Below are positions 34,078-44,089 of a DNA stretch of 64,000 nt, piece by piece. Position numbers and translations under genes: made by a program. The notes beneath the pieces were generated by a model that saw nothing but the letters and a program-made list of their open reading frames with translations, searched no databases and was not told the origin of the DNA. This DNA is from an uncultured Spartobacteria bacterium (GTDB lineage Bacteria; Verrucomicrobiota; Verrucomicrobiia; Chthoniobacterales; JAATET01). Where the stretch lies: the NCBI GenBank assembly GCA_938011325.1, contig CALLUD010000022.1, positions 7,924 through 71,923 of the forward strand, read 5' to 3'. Position 1 is the stretch's first letter. Every line of letters begins with the position of its first letter.

Positions 34078-34549
34078 AGTCGTCTAGGAGGATGTCGGCG
34101 TGTTCGTCGGGGGAAACCTTTCGAAACACGGATTTGATGCGGCCGTCCGGGCGGATGACAAACGTCGTGCGCTCCGTTCCCATGAACTTCTTTCCGTAGA
34201 GCGACTTTTCCACCCAGACACCGTAGGCCGTCACGATCGTCTTGTCGGAATCCGAAATCAACGCGAACGGCAGTTTGTGCTTCGTGATGAATTTCCGGTG
34301 GCTATCCAGCGGATCGACGCTGACCCCGAAAAATTCCACGTCGGGCTTCACCAGCGACTGCCATTTGTCGCGCAGCGCGCATGCCTGTGTCGTGCAACCG
34401 GGCGTGTCGTCCTTCGGATAGAAATAAAGCACGACCGACACGCCGCGGAGGTCGCTCAGGCGGACGCGTCCGCCTTCCAATCCGAACCGTCCGCCCACGA
34501 CATCGGCCTCGAAATCGGGCGCCTGCATTCCGGGGATCAGATCCGTCAT
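34058..34549 (-). CDS. bcp: Thioredoxin-dependent peroxiredoxin, BCP/PrxQ type
   Basis: The 163-residue cytosolic enzyme reduces peroxides. It has FYPKDDTPGCTTQACALRD with peroxidatic Cys52 and the likely resolving Cys57 five residues later, plus GVSVDPLDSHRKF and a C-terminal GTERTTFVIRPDGRI, the PrxQ/BCP pattern. Length is standard. It overlaps the DUF697 gene by 20 bases downstream and is 13 bases after the small gene at 34563. Confidence 0.94.
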   Translation of the reverse strand: MTDLIPGMQAPDFEADVVGGRFGLEGGRVRLSDLRGVSVVLYFYPKDDTPGCTTQACALRDKWQSLVKPDVEFFGVSVDPLDSHRKFITKHKLPFALISDSDKTIVTAYGVWVEKSLYGKKFMGTERTTFVIRPDGRIKSVFRKVSPDEHADILLDDFADFKP

Positions 34550-34562
34550 CGCTTGTTCGGGC

Positions 34563-34802
34563 TCAGGTGGTGTGTGCGCGCAGCCAGTCGAGCGCCTTCA
34601 CGTAGCTCTGCCGCTCGAGATAGTGCCGCAGCATCGGGTCCGCATCCGGCGGCAACTCGCGCGCCAGACGCTCCACCTTCTCCGAGGCGAGTTTCAATTT
34701 CTCGAGGTGCGCCTCCGGATCCCGCTCGTAAAGCTCGCGATCGGTGACGACATCCAGCCGCCACTGCAACGCCTCACGCAGTTCCTGGTGAATCAACGTC
34801 AT
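34563..34802 (-). CDS. Small helical protein, unknown
   Basis: A 79-residue, charged, helix-rich protein starting MTLIHQELREALQWRLDV and ending RQSYVKALDWLRAHTT. No family recognised. It begins 2 bases after the smc stop codon and is followed 13 bases later by bcp, so it is probably part of an smc - small gene - bcp - DUF697 run. Position suggests a real gene; function is unknown. Confidence 0.65.
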   Translation of the reverse strand: MTLIHQELREALQWRLDVVTDRELYERDPEAHLEKLKLASEKVERLARELPPDADPMLRHYLERQSYVKALDWLRAHTT

Positions 34803-34804
34803 GG

Positions 34805-37800
34805 CTAACTGCTCAGCGCAACCTCCGACTGCTTCTCGGCAATATGCTCCGAGTGAAGCTTGCCGTGCTTGCCGAAGCTGGCCGCCACACTCCGCGAATT
34901 GTCCGCATCGGGTGCCGCACCGCTGAACTTCACGCCGACGATCTTGCTCACGCCGTGTTCCTCCATCGTCACGCCGAACACCGTGTCGGCGCGCGCGATG
35001 GTGCGCTTGTTGTGCGTGATGACCACGAACTGGCTCTGCCCGACGAAGCGGTCGAGAATTCGGATGAAGCGATTGATGTTCGACTCGTCGAGCGGAGCGT
35101 CCATCTCGTCGAGCACGCAGAACGGACTCGGCTTCACCATGTAGATCGAGAACAGGAGCGCCACGGCCGTCATTGTCTTCTCGCCGCCCGAGAGCAGCGA
35201 GATGCTCTGCAGCTGCTTGCCGGGCGGCTTCGCGATGATCTCGATGCCGCTCTCGAGCGGATCGCTCTCATCGGCGAGCAACAGGTTCGCCTTTCCGCCG
35301 CCGAACAGCTCCGTGAACATCTCCTGAAAATTCACGCGAATCTTCTCGAACGTCTCGGAGAACAATTCCTTCGTCGTGCGATTGATCTTCGCAATCACCT
35401 CGAGCAATTCCGCCTTCGAGGTCACGAGATCGCGATACTGCTGCTCGAGGAAGGCATGGCGCTGCTCGAGCTCGTCGTATTCCTGAATCGCGTCGAGATT
35501 CACGGGGCCCATGCTGTCGAGCTTGTTGGTCAGCTCCGCGACCAGCTCCTCGATGCGACCCCACGGAATCGTCTGCGCGGGCTCGGGCGCAGCTTCCGCC
35601 ACAGGCGCGGCTGTCTCGCCCTCTGCGACCTCGGCGGATTCCGCAGCCTCGGCGGCCGGCTCCGTGCTTTCCGTCTCGGCGGTCGCACGGCGCTTCTCGC
35701 GCTCCTTCAAAGCCACGAGCAGGCTGTAGGTGTCGGGTTCAAACTCGGAAATCGAAATCTGGTATCGCTGCTGGACGTGTTCCGTCACGTGCTCGATGCG
35801 CATCTCGAGCTGCGTCGCGCGCACTTCCAGCCGGCTTCTCAGATCCTGCAATTCATTCAACTCGCGCCGCGAGTTCCTCAGCGCGCTTTCGAGTTCGGTG
35901 CCGGCCTCCTGCAAGCTCGAACGCTGTGCCACGAGTCCCTCGATCTGCTGCTCGCCGGTCTGGAGAATCGCCTTCCAGTTCTCAATGCTCGCGGCCATTT
36001 CGACCGACTCCGCTTCGAGCGTGGAAATCCGGTTCTCAAACTCGACGATGTCGCGTTCGCGCTGCGCGAGGAGCTCCGTGAGTTCCGCGACGCGCGCGGT
36101 GAGTGGTCCACGCTGGCGCGCAAGCGCCTCCTGCTGCTGCCGCTCGGTCGCCACGCGCACCCGGAATTCGTTCAACTCCTCCGTCGCGGCGCGCTCTTTC
36201 TCACGCGCCGCCTCGATCTTCGCAGCCGCCTCGGACTGGCGCTGCCGCAGATCCCCGAGCTCCGTTTCCAGCCCGGCAATGCCGCTCTCCAGCTCGGTGA
36301 CCGAACCGGCCGCGCTCGTGACCGACTGCTCCAGGGCAGTCGCTTCGCGCTCGAAATTCTCGCGCCGCCGCACGGCCTCCTCCCGCTGCCGTTCCAGCAT
36401 TCGCACTTCGCTTTCCGCGGTGGAATGAGCCACCTGCGCCGCTTGAGTCGCCTCCCGCGCGACGCGCAACCGCTCCTGCGCATTCTCCAAGGCCTCGATC
36501 GCCGCCGTGCGCTTCGTCGCGCACTGCTCGACGGCTGCACGAGCCGCCGCGACCTCCTTGTCCAGCGCGGCAATCTGGTTCTTGCGAGCCAGGGCGGAAA
36601 CGGATTTGTCACCGCTGCGGCCCCCATGGATCACGCCGTCGACGGAAATGAAATCGCCGTCCAGGGTCACGAAGCCGAGGCTGCGGTGCTGCGACTTGAG
36701 AGCGATCGCCGTCTCGATGTTCGGCGCGATGGCCACATTCGCCAGCAACCGCCTCGCCAGCTCGCCGGCGGGATCGTTCACCCGCACGCAATCGGCCGCC
36801 CACGCAATCGCTCCCTCCGGCAGAGGCGCCTCCACCTTCGCGGGAAGATCATTGAGCCAGTCGCGCGGCACCACGGCTGCACGACCGAGCTTCTTCGCGG
36901 TCAGGGTCTGCACCGCGGACTCGGCAACGGCCGGGTCCTTGAACACGACGGCCTGCAGGTTCGCGCCCAGCGCGGCTTCGACCGCGGGAATGTATTCCGC
37001 GTCGACTTCGATGAATGTCGCGAGCGAACCGTGAATCGCGGGCTTGAAGAAATCCGCGTTGTCGAGACCGCGCAGGATCGCCTGCGTGCCCTCGCCAAGG
37101 CCTTCGCCCGCCTCGTCCAGCTGGCGCAGCACTTCGAGTCGCGACTCGAGTTCCGCGAGCGTGCGGTTGGCGGCATTGAAATCGGCGTCCGCCTGCTGGC
37201 GCGCACGCTGGGCGTCATCGCTGGCCATCTGCGCCTCGTCGCCCTCCGTCTGCGCCGCCACCAGATCGGTCGCAGCCGCTTCGAGCCTGGCGCTGGCTTC
37301 CGCAGAGCGAGCCTCCGCCGCGGTAAGTGCCTCGCGGGCACTTGCGGCTTCGTTGCGCAGCACCTGCAGCCGCGCCTCGCCCGCCTCCCGTTTGCCGGTG
37401 GCGGCGGAAAGCTCCCGGCGCAGGTTTCCAAGCCGGTGCTCGAGTTGCGAAATCTCGCGCTGCACCACATTCGCGGCGCTCTCCTCGTTCTGCCGCTCCT
37501 CGCGAACGAGTCGCACCCGCTCGTTGGCCTGCTGAAGCTGCTGCTCGCCGGTCCTGAGAATTTCGAGCATCTCGGCGATCATCGCATCCGTCCGCTCGAT
37601 CTGGCTTTCCTGCTCGCGCCGCTTCTCCTCGCACGCGGCGATCTCGAGCCGGTTCCGCTCGATCATCGCCTTCGCCTCCTCGCAACGCTCGCGATTCGAC
37701 GCGATGCGCGTTTCGGCCGAGTAAATGCGATTCCGCTGCGTCTGAATTCCGTCCCGCACGTCGGAGACCTGCTGCTCGAGTTCCGCGAGTTGCGCACGCA

Positions 37801-38614
37801 ACTCCGCGAGCTCGTTTTCCTTCGCCTCGATCGCCTGCTCACTCTCCAGCCGCCGGCCTTCCAAGCCGCTGATCTGCTCACGCACGTCGTCGAGCTCGGA
37901 GCGCAGGTTCACGTAGTTGCGATGCGAGAGATGCGTGTCGAAGGTCCGCAGATCCTCCATCAGCGCCTGATAGCGCCGCGCCTTGCCGGCCTGACGTTGC
38001 AGTGAGCCGATCTGGCGTTTGACCTCCTTGATGATGTCGGTGACGCGCACGAGATTCGCCTCGGTGTATTCGAGCTTTCGCAGCGCCTCCTTTTTCTGCG
38101 CCTTGTAGCGGGTGATTCCCGCGGCTTCCTCGAAAATCGCCCGTCGATCCTCCGGCCGGCTGGACAGGATCGCGTCGATCTTGCCCTGCTCCATGATCGA
38201 ATACGCGCTGCGTCCGATGCCGGTATCCATGAAGAGCTGGTGAATATCGCGCAGACGACATGGCGCCTTGTTCAGGAAATACTCGCTCTTCCCGTCGCGA
38301 TAGACGCGACGCGTGATCCGCACCTCGTTCCACTCGACGCCCAGGTCCTTCTCGCAATCGGAGAACGTCAACGACACCTCGGCCATGCCCATCGGCGGCC
38401 GACTATCCGTGCCGCTGAAAATCACGTCGGCCATCTCGCCGCCGCGCAACGCCTTTGCCGACTGCTCACCCAGCACCCACCGGAGGGCGTCGAGCACGTT
38501 CGATTTGCCGCAGCCATTCGGCCCGACCACCGCTGTAACGCCCTGGTTGAAGTTCAGAGTGGTCTTCGGGGCAAAGGACTTGAACCCGACCATTTCGAGG
38601 GATTGAAGATACAT
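34805..38614 (-). CDS. smc: Chromosome segregation protein SMC
   Basis: SMC dimers compact and separate chromosomes. The 1269-residue protein has the N-terminal ATPase part (MVGFKSFAPKTTLNFNQG, Walker A GPNGCGKSN at 31-39, EEAAGITRYK), long coiled coils, a hinge near residues 530-650, and the C-terminal ATPase part with signature LLSGGEKTMTAVALLF and Walker B FCVLDEMDAPLDESN. An Ala/Glu/Pro-rich insert at about residues 974-1013 interrupts the C-terminal coiled coil, making it longer than the usual 1150-1200. ScpA/ScpB are not in the window. Confidence 0.96.
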   Translation of the reverse strand: MYLQSLEMVGFKSFAPKTTLNFNQGVTAVVGPNGCGKSNVLDALRWVLGEQSAKALRGGEMADVIFSGTDSRPPMGMAEVSLTFSDCEKDLGVEWNEVRITRRVYRDGKSEYFLNKAPCRLRDIHQLFMDTGIGRSAYSIMEQGKIDAILSSRPEDRRAIFEEAAGITRYKAQKKEALRKLEYTEANLVRVTDIIKEVKRQIGSLQRQAGKARRYQALMEDLRTFDTHLSHRNYVNLRSELDDVREQISGLEGRRLESEQAIEAKENELAELRAQLAELEQQVSDVRDGIQTQRNRIYSAETRIASNRERCEEAKAMIERNRLEIAACEEKRREQESQIERTDAMIAEMLEILRTGEQQLQQANERVRLVREERQNEESAANVVQREISQLEHRLGNLRRELSAATGKREAGEARLQVLRNEAASAREALTAAEARSAEASARLEAAATDLVAAQTEGDEAQMASDDAQRARQQADADFNAANRTLAELESRLEVLRQLDEAGEGLGEGTQAILRGLDNADFFKPAIHGSLATFIEVDAEYIPAVEAALGANLQAVVFKDPAVAESAVQTLTAKKLGRAAVVPRDWLNDLPAKVEAPLPEGAIAWAADCVRVNDPAGELARRLLANVAIAPNIETAIALKSQHRSLGFVTLDGDFISVDGVIHGGRSGDKSVSALARKNQIAALDKEVAAARAAVEQCATKRTAAIEALENAQERLRVAREATQAAQVAHSTAESEVRMLERQREEAVRRRENFEREATALEQSVTSAAGSVTELESGIAGLETELGDLRQRQSEAAAKIEAAREKERAATEELNEFRVRVATERQQQEALARQRGPLTARVAELTELLAQRERDIVEFENRISTLEAESVEMAASIENWKAILQTGEQQIEGLVAQRSSLQEAGTELESALRNSRRELNELQDLRSRLEVRATQLEMRIEHVTEHVQQRYQISISEFEPDTYSLLVALKEREKRRATAETESTEPAAEAAESAEVAEGETAAPVAEAAPEPAQTIPWGRIEELVAELTNKLDSMGPVNLDAIQEYDELEQRHAFLEQQYRDLVTSKAELLEVIAKINRTTKELFSETFEKIRVNFQEMFTELFGGGKANLLLADESDPLESGIEIIAKPPGKQLQSISLLSGGEKTMTAVALLFSIYMVKPSPFCVLDEMDAPLDESNINRFIRILDRFVGQSQFVVITHNKRTIARADTVFGVTMEEHGVSKIVGVKFSGAAPDADNSRSVAASFGKHGKLHSEHIAEKQSEVALSS

Positions 38615-38717
38615 GGGTGCTCCTCTAGATTCGGTCCGCAGCCTAGGGACCAGATTGGACCGAGATCAAATAAAAAACACAATAAAAGGGGTTATTCCCC
38701 GACCGTGACCACAATAT

Positions 38718-40130
38718 ATGGTATCCGCGAACTCCAGTGAAGCACTTGACCTGCTTCTGAAATTCCTCCGATTTCCGACGATTTCAACGCAAACTGAACA
38801 CGCCTCGGACCTCCGCCAATGCGCCGACTGGCTCGCGGATTTGCTTCGATCGATTGGCCTCAGCGCCGGGGTTCACCCGACCGCCGGCCACCCCGTCGTG
38901 CTCGCCCGGACGCCCTACGATCCCACGAAACGCACGGTGCTCATTTACGGCCATTACGACGTCCAGCCGCCCGACCCGCTGGACCAGTGGAAGACGCCGC
39001 CGTTCGAGCCCACGCTGCGCGACGGCCGCATCTACGCGCGCGGCTCCACCGACAACAAGGGGCAAATCCTCGCGCACATTCTCGGCGTGCGGGAAGCGAT
39101 CGCGAAAGCGGGCACCACGCCGGTCAACGTGATTTTCCTCATCGAGGGCGAGGAGGAAATCGGAAGTCCGAGCCTCGAGGCATTTCTCGAAGCACATCGC
39201 GACGAGCTGCGATGCGACGTGATTTGCATCTCGGACAACGGAATGGCCGCGGATTTTCATCCGACGCTCTCCTACGCCATGCGCGGCATTGCAGCGATGG
39301 AAGTGCGCGTTCGCGGGCCGAAGGTTGATCTGCACTCCGGCGTCTACGGCGGCGCCGTCATGAATCCCGCCACCGCGGCCGGCCGCCTCATCGCCACGTT
39401 GCACGACGCCGAGGGGCGCGTCGCGATTCCCGGGTTTTACGACGACGTGCAGCCGCTCGCCGGATGGGAGCGCGAGGCCGCCGCGGCGTGTCCGGTCACC
39501 GACGCCGACATCCTTGCGCAGACAGGCTCTCCCTCGCTCTTCGGCGAGCCGGGATTCAACACGCTCGAGCGCATCGGAGCGCGTCCCACGGCGGAGGTGA
39601 ACGGCATCGGCGGCGGCTATCAGGGCGAAGGCACGAAGACGGTGCTGCCCGCGGAGGCGTTTTTCAAACTCACCTTCCGCCTCGTCCCCAACCAGTCTCC
39701 GGAGAAAATCCTCGACCTCGCCGAGGCGCATCTTCGTCGGCAGTGCCCTCCCGGCGTCACCCTCGAGATCGACAGGGGCCACAACGGCGAGCCGTATTTC
39801 AACGACCCCATGTCGTCGGACGGCCGCGCCGTGCAACGGGCCCTCGAGCGGGTCTTCGGCGCGAAACCCTGCCTGTATCGCGAAGGCGGCAGCATCCCGA
39901 TTCTCACGACCTTCAAAAGGATTCTTGGCGCGGACTCGTTCCTGCCCGCACTGGCTTCGCCGGACTGCGCCGCGCATTCGCCCAACGAGAATTTCCCGGT
40001 GCGGAATTTCGAGACCGGCATCGCGCTCAACCAGGCGCTGCTGGAGGAATTTGCCGCCGCGGCACCCGCTGGCATCCATGGCTACAAGGGCGATGTGCCC
40101 AACCTCGAAAAAACTGCACGCACCGCATAA
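38718..40130 (+). CDS. M20 family metallopeptidase (dipeptidase)
   Basis: The 470-residue zinc enzyme likely cleaves dipeptides or acylated amino acids. Metal and catalytic motifs are intact: LIYGHYDVQPPDPLDQWKTP, GRIYARGSTDNKGQ, EGEEEIGSPS with the general base Glu, and AAHSPNENFPV near the end. A dimerisation domain lies between (about 185-340). The ATG at 38718 follows an AT-rich stretch; the gap of 103 bases to the divergent smc gene contains GGGG-TTATT-CCCC and an AT-rich block likely to hold both promoters. Confidence 0.9.
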   Translation: MVSANSSEALDLLLKFLRFPTISTQTEHASDLRQCADWLADLLRSIGLSAGVHPTAGHPVVLARTPYDPTKRTVLIYGHYDVQPPDPLDQWKTPPFEPTLRDGRIYARGSTDNKGQILAHILGVREAIAKAGTTPVNVIFLIEGEEEIGSPSLEAFLEAHRDELRCDVICISDNGMAADFHPTLSYAMRGIAAMEVRVRGPKVDLHSGVYGGAVMNPATAAGRLIATLHDAEGRVAIPGFYDDVQPLAGWEREAAAACPVTDADILAQTGSPSLFGEPGFNTLERIGARPTAEVNGIGGGYQGEGTKTVLPAEAFFKLTFRLVPNQSPEKILDLAEAHLRRQCPPGVTLEIDRGHNGEPYFNDPMSSDGRAVQRALERVFGAKPCLYREGGSIPILTTFKRILGADSFLPALASPDCAAHSPNENFPVRNFETGIALNQALLEEFAAAAPAGIHGYKGDVPNLEKTARTA

Positions 40131-40178
40131 AAAAATGGTTGCACGCTGACGCAGCTGTGGCACCTTTACACCCACAAT

Positions 40179-40255
<77 letters not shown>

Positions 40256-40263
40256 ATTTCAAA

Positions 40264-40295
40264 GCCCCGACGGTCACAAGCCGCCGGGGTTTTCT
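40264..40295 (+). terminator. Rho-independent terminator after tRNA-fMet
   Basis: GCCCCGACGG (40264-40273) can pair with CCGCCGGGG (40281-40289) with one mismatch, followed by TTTTCTTTT from 40290. It begins 9 bases after the tRNA. Confidence 0.75.
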
Positions 40296-40444
40296 TTTGC
40301 CGGACCGCGCGGGTCTGATCTTCGCTTCCCCCGCTTCGGCACTTGCCGGAAGCCGGCCCATCATTCGGCAGTCATTCACGTTCCTTTCACATCAACGAAG
40401 GATTTTTCTCGCCCCCTCTGCGTCAATTTGCGGATTTGCCTGCG

Positions 40445-42205
40445 ATGGTTGTCGCGTATGTCCTGATCCTGCTGCTTGCAGCGATCGTCCTTTTCAGTCT
40501 CGAAAAACTTTCGGTCGATCTCATCACCCTGCTTCTCCTCATCGGGTTGATCGTCCCGGGAATCCTCACGCCGCAGGAGGCCTTCGCGGGATTCAGCAAC
40601 GACATCATCATCATTCTTGGTTCCATCTTCGTGATCAGCGTGGCGTTGAAGGACGCCGGCGTCCTCGACTGGATTGGCACCCAGCTCCAGCGCACCGCTC
40701 ACGCGGGCTCGCGGACGTTTCTGATCACAATGATGGGCATCGTGGGCGGCACCTCCGCGTTCATGAACAACACCACGGTCACCGCGCTGTTCACGCCCCT
40801 CGTCGCCGGCCTCGGGCACAAGGGCGGCGTGAACCCCTCGAAGCTGCTGATGCCCGTGGCATTCGCGTCCATTCTCGGCGGCACGTGCACGCTCATTGGC
40901 ACTTCCACCAACGTCGCTGTGAGCGGCTTCATCCAGCACTCCGGCATGCAACCGGTGGGGATGTTCGAAATCACGCCCATCGGTCTCATCATCCTCGCCG
41001 TCGGCATCCTCTACATGGCGTTCATCGGCGTGCGTCTGCTTCCGGCTCGCGCGGAGACCGGCATTACCGAAGGCTATGCGATGCGCGAATACCTCACGGA
41101 GGTTGTCGTGCAGCCGAACTCCCCGCTGGTCGGCCAGACGATCGACGCCTCCGACCTCGCGATTCTCAAGTTCAAGGTCTTGAAGATCATTCGTGGCGGC
41201 GAATCGATCTTCCCAAGTCCCGACACGCGTCTTCAATCGGAGGATCGACTCATCGTCACCGGCAATGTCGCGAACCTGATCAAGGTCCGCGCCATCGAAG
41301 GCATCGCAATTCGCGCCGACCGCTCGCTCGGGGACCGCGACCTGCAGGGCGCGGACACACGGATCGCCGAAGTGCTTATTGGTCCGAATTCGGAGGCCGC
41401 CGGCCGCACGCTCGTGGAGATGGATTTTCGTCGCAAGACCGGCGTGACGGCCATCGCGCTCTACCGGCATGGCCGCACGCTGGCGGAGGAAATGGAGCGC
41501 ATCACGCTCCAGGTCGGCGACGTGCTGCTCGTGCAGGCGCCCGCCTCCCGCTTCTCGCTGCTGCAGGAAAATCTCGGCATGCCGACCCTCGAGGAACTTC
41601 CGTCGGCCCTGCTGCATCCACGGCGCGGCATCACCGTGCTTGCAATCTTTCTCGCCGCGGTCCTCTGCGGCTCCTTGGGCGTGCTCCCCCTCTCCGCGTG
41701 CTTCCTCATCGCCGCAGTGGCGGTCATCCTCATTGGCGCGGTCAACATCGAGCGCGCCTACCAGTTCATCGACTGGCGGTTGCTCGTTCTCATCGGAGGA
41801 ATGACGGCGTTTGGCATCGCCATGGAAAAGACCGGCACCGCCGCGTTCGTGTCGGAGATCATCATTCACATCTTCCAGCCGCTCGGCGTCATGGGAATCC
41901 TCGCAGGGTTCTTCGTGCTCACGATTCTTCTCACGCAACCGATGTCGAACGCGGCGGCCGCACTTGTCGTGCTGCCCATCGCGATCAAAACCGCCGAGGC
42001 GCTCGGCTCGAACCCGCGCACGTTTGCCATCGGCGTGATGCTTGCGGCATCCATCTCGTTCGTCGCACCTCTCGAGCCGTCATGCATTCTCGTTTACGGA
42101 CCGGGCAAATACCGTTTCCGCGACTTCGTCAAAACCGGCCTCGGGCTCACCGCGGTCCTGACCGTCGTCGTCCTCGCGTTGCTCCCGGTCTTCTGGCCGC
42201 TCTAA
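40445..42205 (+). CDS. SLC13/DASS-type permease with two TrkA-C domains
   Basis: A 586-residue inner-membrane protein. Two halves of the permease (residues about 1-210 and 400-586) flank two RCK_C/TrkA-C domains (about 215-390; EVVVQPNSPLVGQTIDASDL, IAEVLIGPNSEAAGRTLVEM). Permease motifs include FMNNTTVTALFTPLV and GTSTNVAVSGF, and in the second half QPMSNAAAALVVLPIAI. Substrates in this family include dicarboxylates, sulfate and arsenite-like anions. The start is ATG 40445; the upstream frame is not membrane-like. Confidence 0.88.
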   Translation: MVVAYVLILLLAAIVLFSLEKLSVDLITLLLLIGLIVPGILTPQEAFAGFSNDIIIILGSIFVISVALKDAGVLDWIGTQLQRTAHAGSRTFLITMMGIVGGTSAFMNNTTVTALFTPLVAGLGHKGGVNPSKLLMPVAFASILGGTCTLIGTSTNVAVSGFIQHSGMQPVGMFEITPIGLIILAVGILYMAFIGVRLLPARAETGITEGYAMREYLTEVVVQPNSPLVGQTIDASDLAILKFKVLKIIRGGESIFPSPDTRLQSEDRLIVTGNVANLIKVRAIEGIAIRADRSLGDRDLQGADTRIAEVLIGPNSEAAGRTLVEMDFRRKTGVTAIALYRHGRTLAEEMERITLQVGDVLLVQAPASRFSLLQENLGMPTLEELPSALLHPRRGITVLAIFLAAVLCGSLGVLPLSACFLIAAVAVILIGAVNIERAYQFIDWRLLVLIGGMTAFGIAMEKTGTAAFVSEIIIHIFQPLGVMGILAGFFVLTILLTQPMSNAAAALVVLPIAIKTAEALGSNPRTFAIGVMLAASISFVAPLEPSCILVYGPGKYRFRDFVKTGLGLTAVLTVVVLALLPVFWPL

Positions 42206-42310
42206 GGATCGTGGACACCGCTCCCGGCTCCGGATTTCACGATCCCGGAAATCGCCTGCGATCCGGTGCTGAAATTCCGCGGGAAATCTGATTCTGATGA
42301 AGCCGTTTCT

Positions 42311-42862
42311 ATGGAATCCGTGAACCAACGTCCCTCCCTTCGTGCCCTCGGCGGGTTTATCTTCCTCAGCCGCTGGCTGCAGGCGCCGCTCTATCTCGGG
42401 TTGATCGTGGCACAAGGCATCTACGTCTATTTCTTCCTCGCGGAGTTGTGGCACCTACTCCTCCATGTCGGCCACATCACGGAAAAGGAGATCATGCTCA
42501 CCGTGCTGAGCCTCATCGACGTGGTCATGATCGCGAACCTTCTCATCATGGTCATCGTGGGCGGCTACGAGACGTTCGTCTCGCGATTGCGACTCGAAGG
42601 GCATCCGGATCAACCCGAATGGCTCTCCCACGTGAATGCCGGCGTGCTCAAGGTGAAGCTCGCGACCGCCCTCATCGGCATTTCCTCGATCCACCTCCTG
42701 CAGACGTTCATCGAAATTGGTTCCGACCGATGGACCGACCGCCAGGTCGCGTGGCAGATCGGCCTTCACATGACGTTCGTGTTCTCCGCGTTGTTCCTCG
42801 CATGGACCGACCGGATCTCGACCCAAACCGCCACCGCAGCACGCGCCGGCCACGCAGAGTGA
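42311..42862 (+). CDS. YqhA/UPF0114 family membrane protein
   Basis: The 183-residue protein has four membrane helices and the family pattern: SRWLQAPLYLGLIVAQGIY near the start, SLIDVVMIANLLIMVIVGGYETFVS, and KVKLATALIGISSIHLLQTFIEI. Function of UPF0114 is not established. The ATG at 42311 (MESVNQRPSLR) was chosen over an upstream ATG at 42266. It lies between the anion permease and the AI-2E family transporter, all rightward. Confidence 0.88.
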   Translation: MESVNQRPSLRALGGFIFLSRWLQAPLYLGLIVAQGIYVYFFLAELWHLLLHVGHITEKEIMLTVLSLIDVVMIANLLIMVIVGGYETFVSRLRLEGHPDQPEWLSHVNAGVLKVKLATALIGISSIHLLQTFIEIGSDRWTDRQVAWQIGLHMTFVFSALFLAWTDRISTQTATAARAGHAE

Positions 42863-42919
42863 CGGGAGTCGTCCTCCGCCTCCCCGGATTTCCTCTTGCT
42901 CCCCGCCGATGGCGATGCC

Positions 42920-44089
42920 ATGGACTTCATTTCCTCCTCCCGCGCTGAAATGACGTTACCCACCGCACGCCCCGGATACCCGCCGGTGAGCCCGGCCGTT
43001 CGATGGCTGGTCCTCATCCTCGTGCTGGCGGGAGTGTATTTCTTCCACGGGTTTCTGGTGCCGGTTCTCGCGGCGCTCATCATCGGCTTCGCGAGCTGGC
43101 CGCTCTACCGGCGCCTCGTCGCGCTTTGCGGAGGCCGCATGGCCCTCTCCGCTTCGATCGCCATCGGCATCGTCCTGCTCGTGCTCGTCGTGCCGCTCGG
43201 CTTCCTTTTCAGCTACACCGTCGAGGAAATCCGCTCGTGGGTCCAATGGCTCCAGGAGGCCAACCAGCGTGGCATCCCCGTGCCTCCGTGGCTGCCGACA
43301 CTGCCCGTCTTCGGCGAACGCCTGTCCGACGAATGGACGCGCCATCTTTCCGAGCCGAACGCCCTCGGCGAAATCGTCCAGCTCGTCAGCGGTCAAAACA
43401 TCGGCAGCATCTCGCGCTGGGTTCTCGCCGCTGGCAGCGGCGCCCTCAGCGTTCTGCTCAACGTCGTTTTCGTCCTCATCACGCTCTTCTTCGTCTACAA
43501 GGACGGCCCTGCATTCGTCACCCAGCTCGACCGGGTCGGCGAAAAAATCCTCCCCCGCCGCTGGCATCGCTTCTCCCGGGTCGTCCCGGCCACCGTCAGC
43601 GCCACCGTCACGGGCATGACGCTGATCGCCATCGGCGAAGGCATCGTGCTCGGCATCGCCTACAAGATCGCCGGCGTGCCCTCCGCATTCATCCTTGGCG
43701 TGATTACCGGCATCATGGCGCTCATCCCCGGCGGCGCGCCCACGGCCTTCACGCTCGTCTCCGGCTACCTCGCGGCAACCGGAAATTTCTTCGCCGGCGG
43801 CGCATTGCTCGCGTGGGGATCGATCGAACTCTTCATCGTCGACAAGACGCTGCGTCCGAAACTCGTCGGCGGCCCCATCCGCCTGCCCTTCCTCCCGACC
43901 TTTTTCGGCCTCATCGGTGGCGTGAAAACCATGGGGCTGGTCGGCCTGTTCGTCGGCCCGGTCCTCATGGCTCTGCTCGTGACCGTCTGGCGGGAATGGA
44001 TCCGCGCCATGGAGGAGGACACCGCCGTCGTCACCACCCCGGTGCCTGCCACTTCAACCGCTACTCCGGAAAGCGTCGTATCTCCGTAA
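42920..44089 (+). CDS. AI-2E family transporter (PerM-like)
   Basis: A 389-residue inner-membrane protein with about eight hydrophobic segments. It has LVPVLAALIIGFASWPLYRRL, the large loop with VQWLQEANQRG, VFVLITLFFVYKDGP, GIMALIPGGAPTAFTLVS and FFGLIGGVKTMGLVGLFVGP, all of the AI-2E/UPF0118 family. Members range from AI-2 efflux to Na+/H+ antiport, so substrate is open. Start ATG 42920 is preferred; TTG 42896 and ATG 42950 are also in frame. The 3' end overlaps the convergent gene by 29 bases. Confidence 0.88.
   Translation: MDFISSSRAEMTLPTARPGYPPVSPAVRWLVLILVLAGVYFFHGFLVPVLAALIIGFASWPLYRRLVALCGGRMALSASIAIGIVLLVLVVPLGFLFSYTVEEIRSWVQWLQEANQRGIPVPPWLPTLPVFGERLSDEWTRHLSEPNALGEIVQLVSGQNIGSISRWVLAAGSGALSVLLNVVFVLITLFFVYKDGPAFVTQLDRVGEKILPRRWHRFSRVVPATVSATVTGMTLIAIGEGIVLGIAYKIAGVPSAFILGVITGIMALIPGGAPTAFTLVSGYLAATGNFFAGGALLAWGSIELFIVDKTLRPKLVGGPIRLPFLPTFFGLIGGVKTMGLVGLFVGPVLMALLVTVWREWIRAMEEDTAVVTTPVPATSTATPESVVSP

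Noticed and set aside
34844..38005. A 1053-codon plus-strand frame opposite smc
   Set aside because: It is antisense to a clear SMC protein and exists because of the high GC content; its product is Arg/Leu/His-rich without domains.
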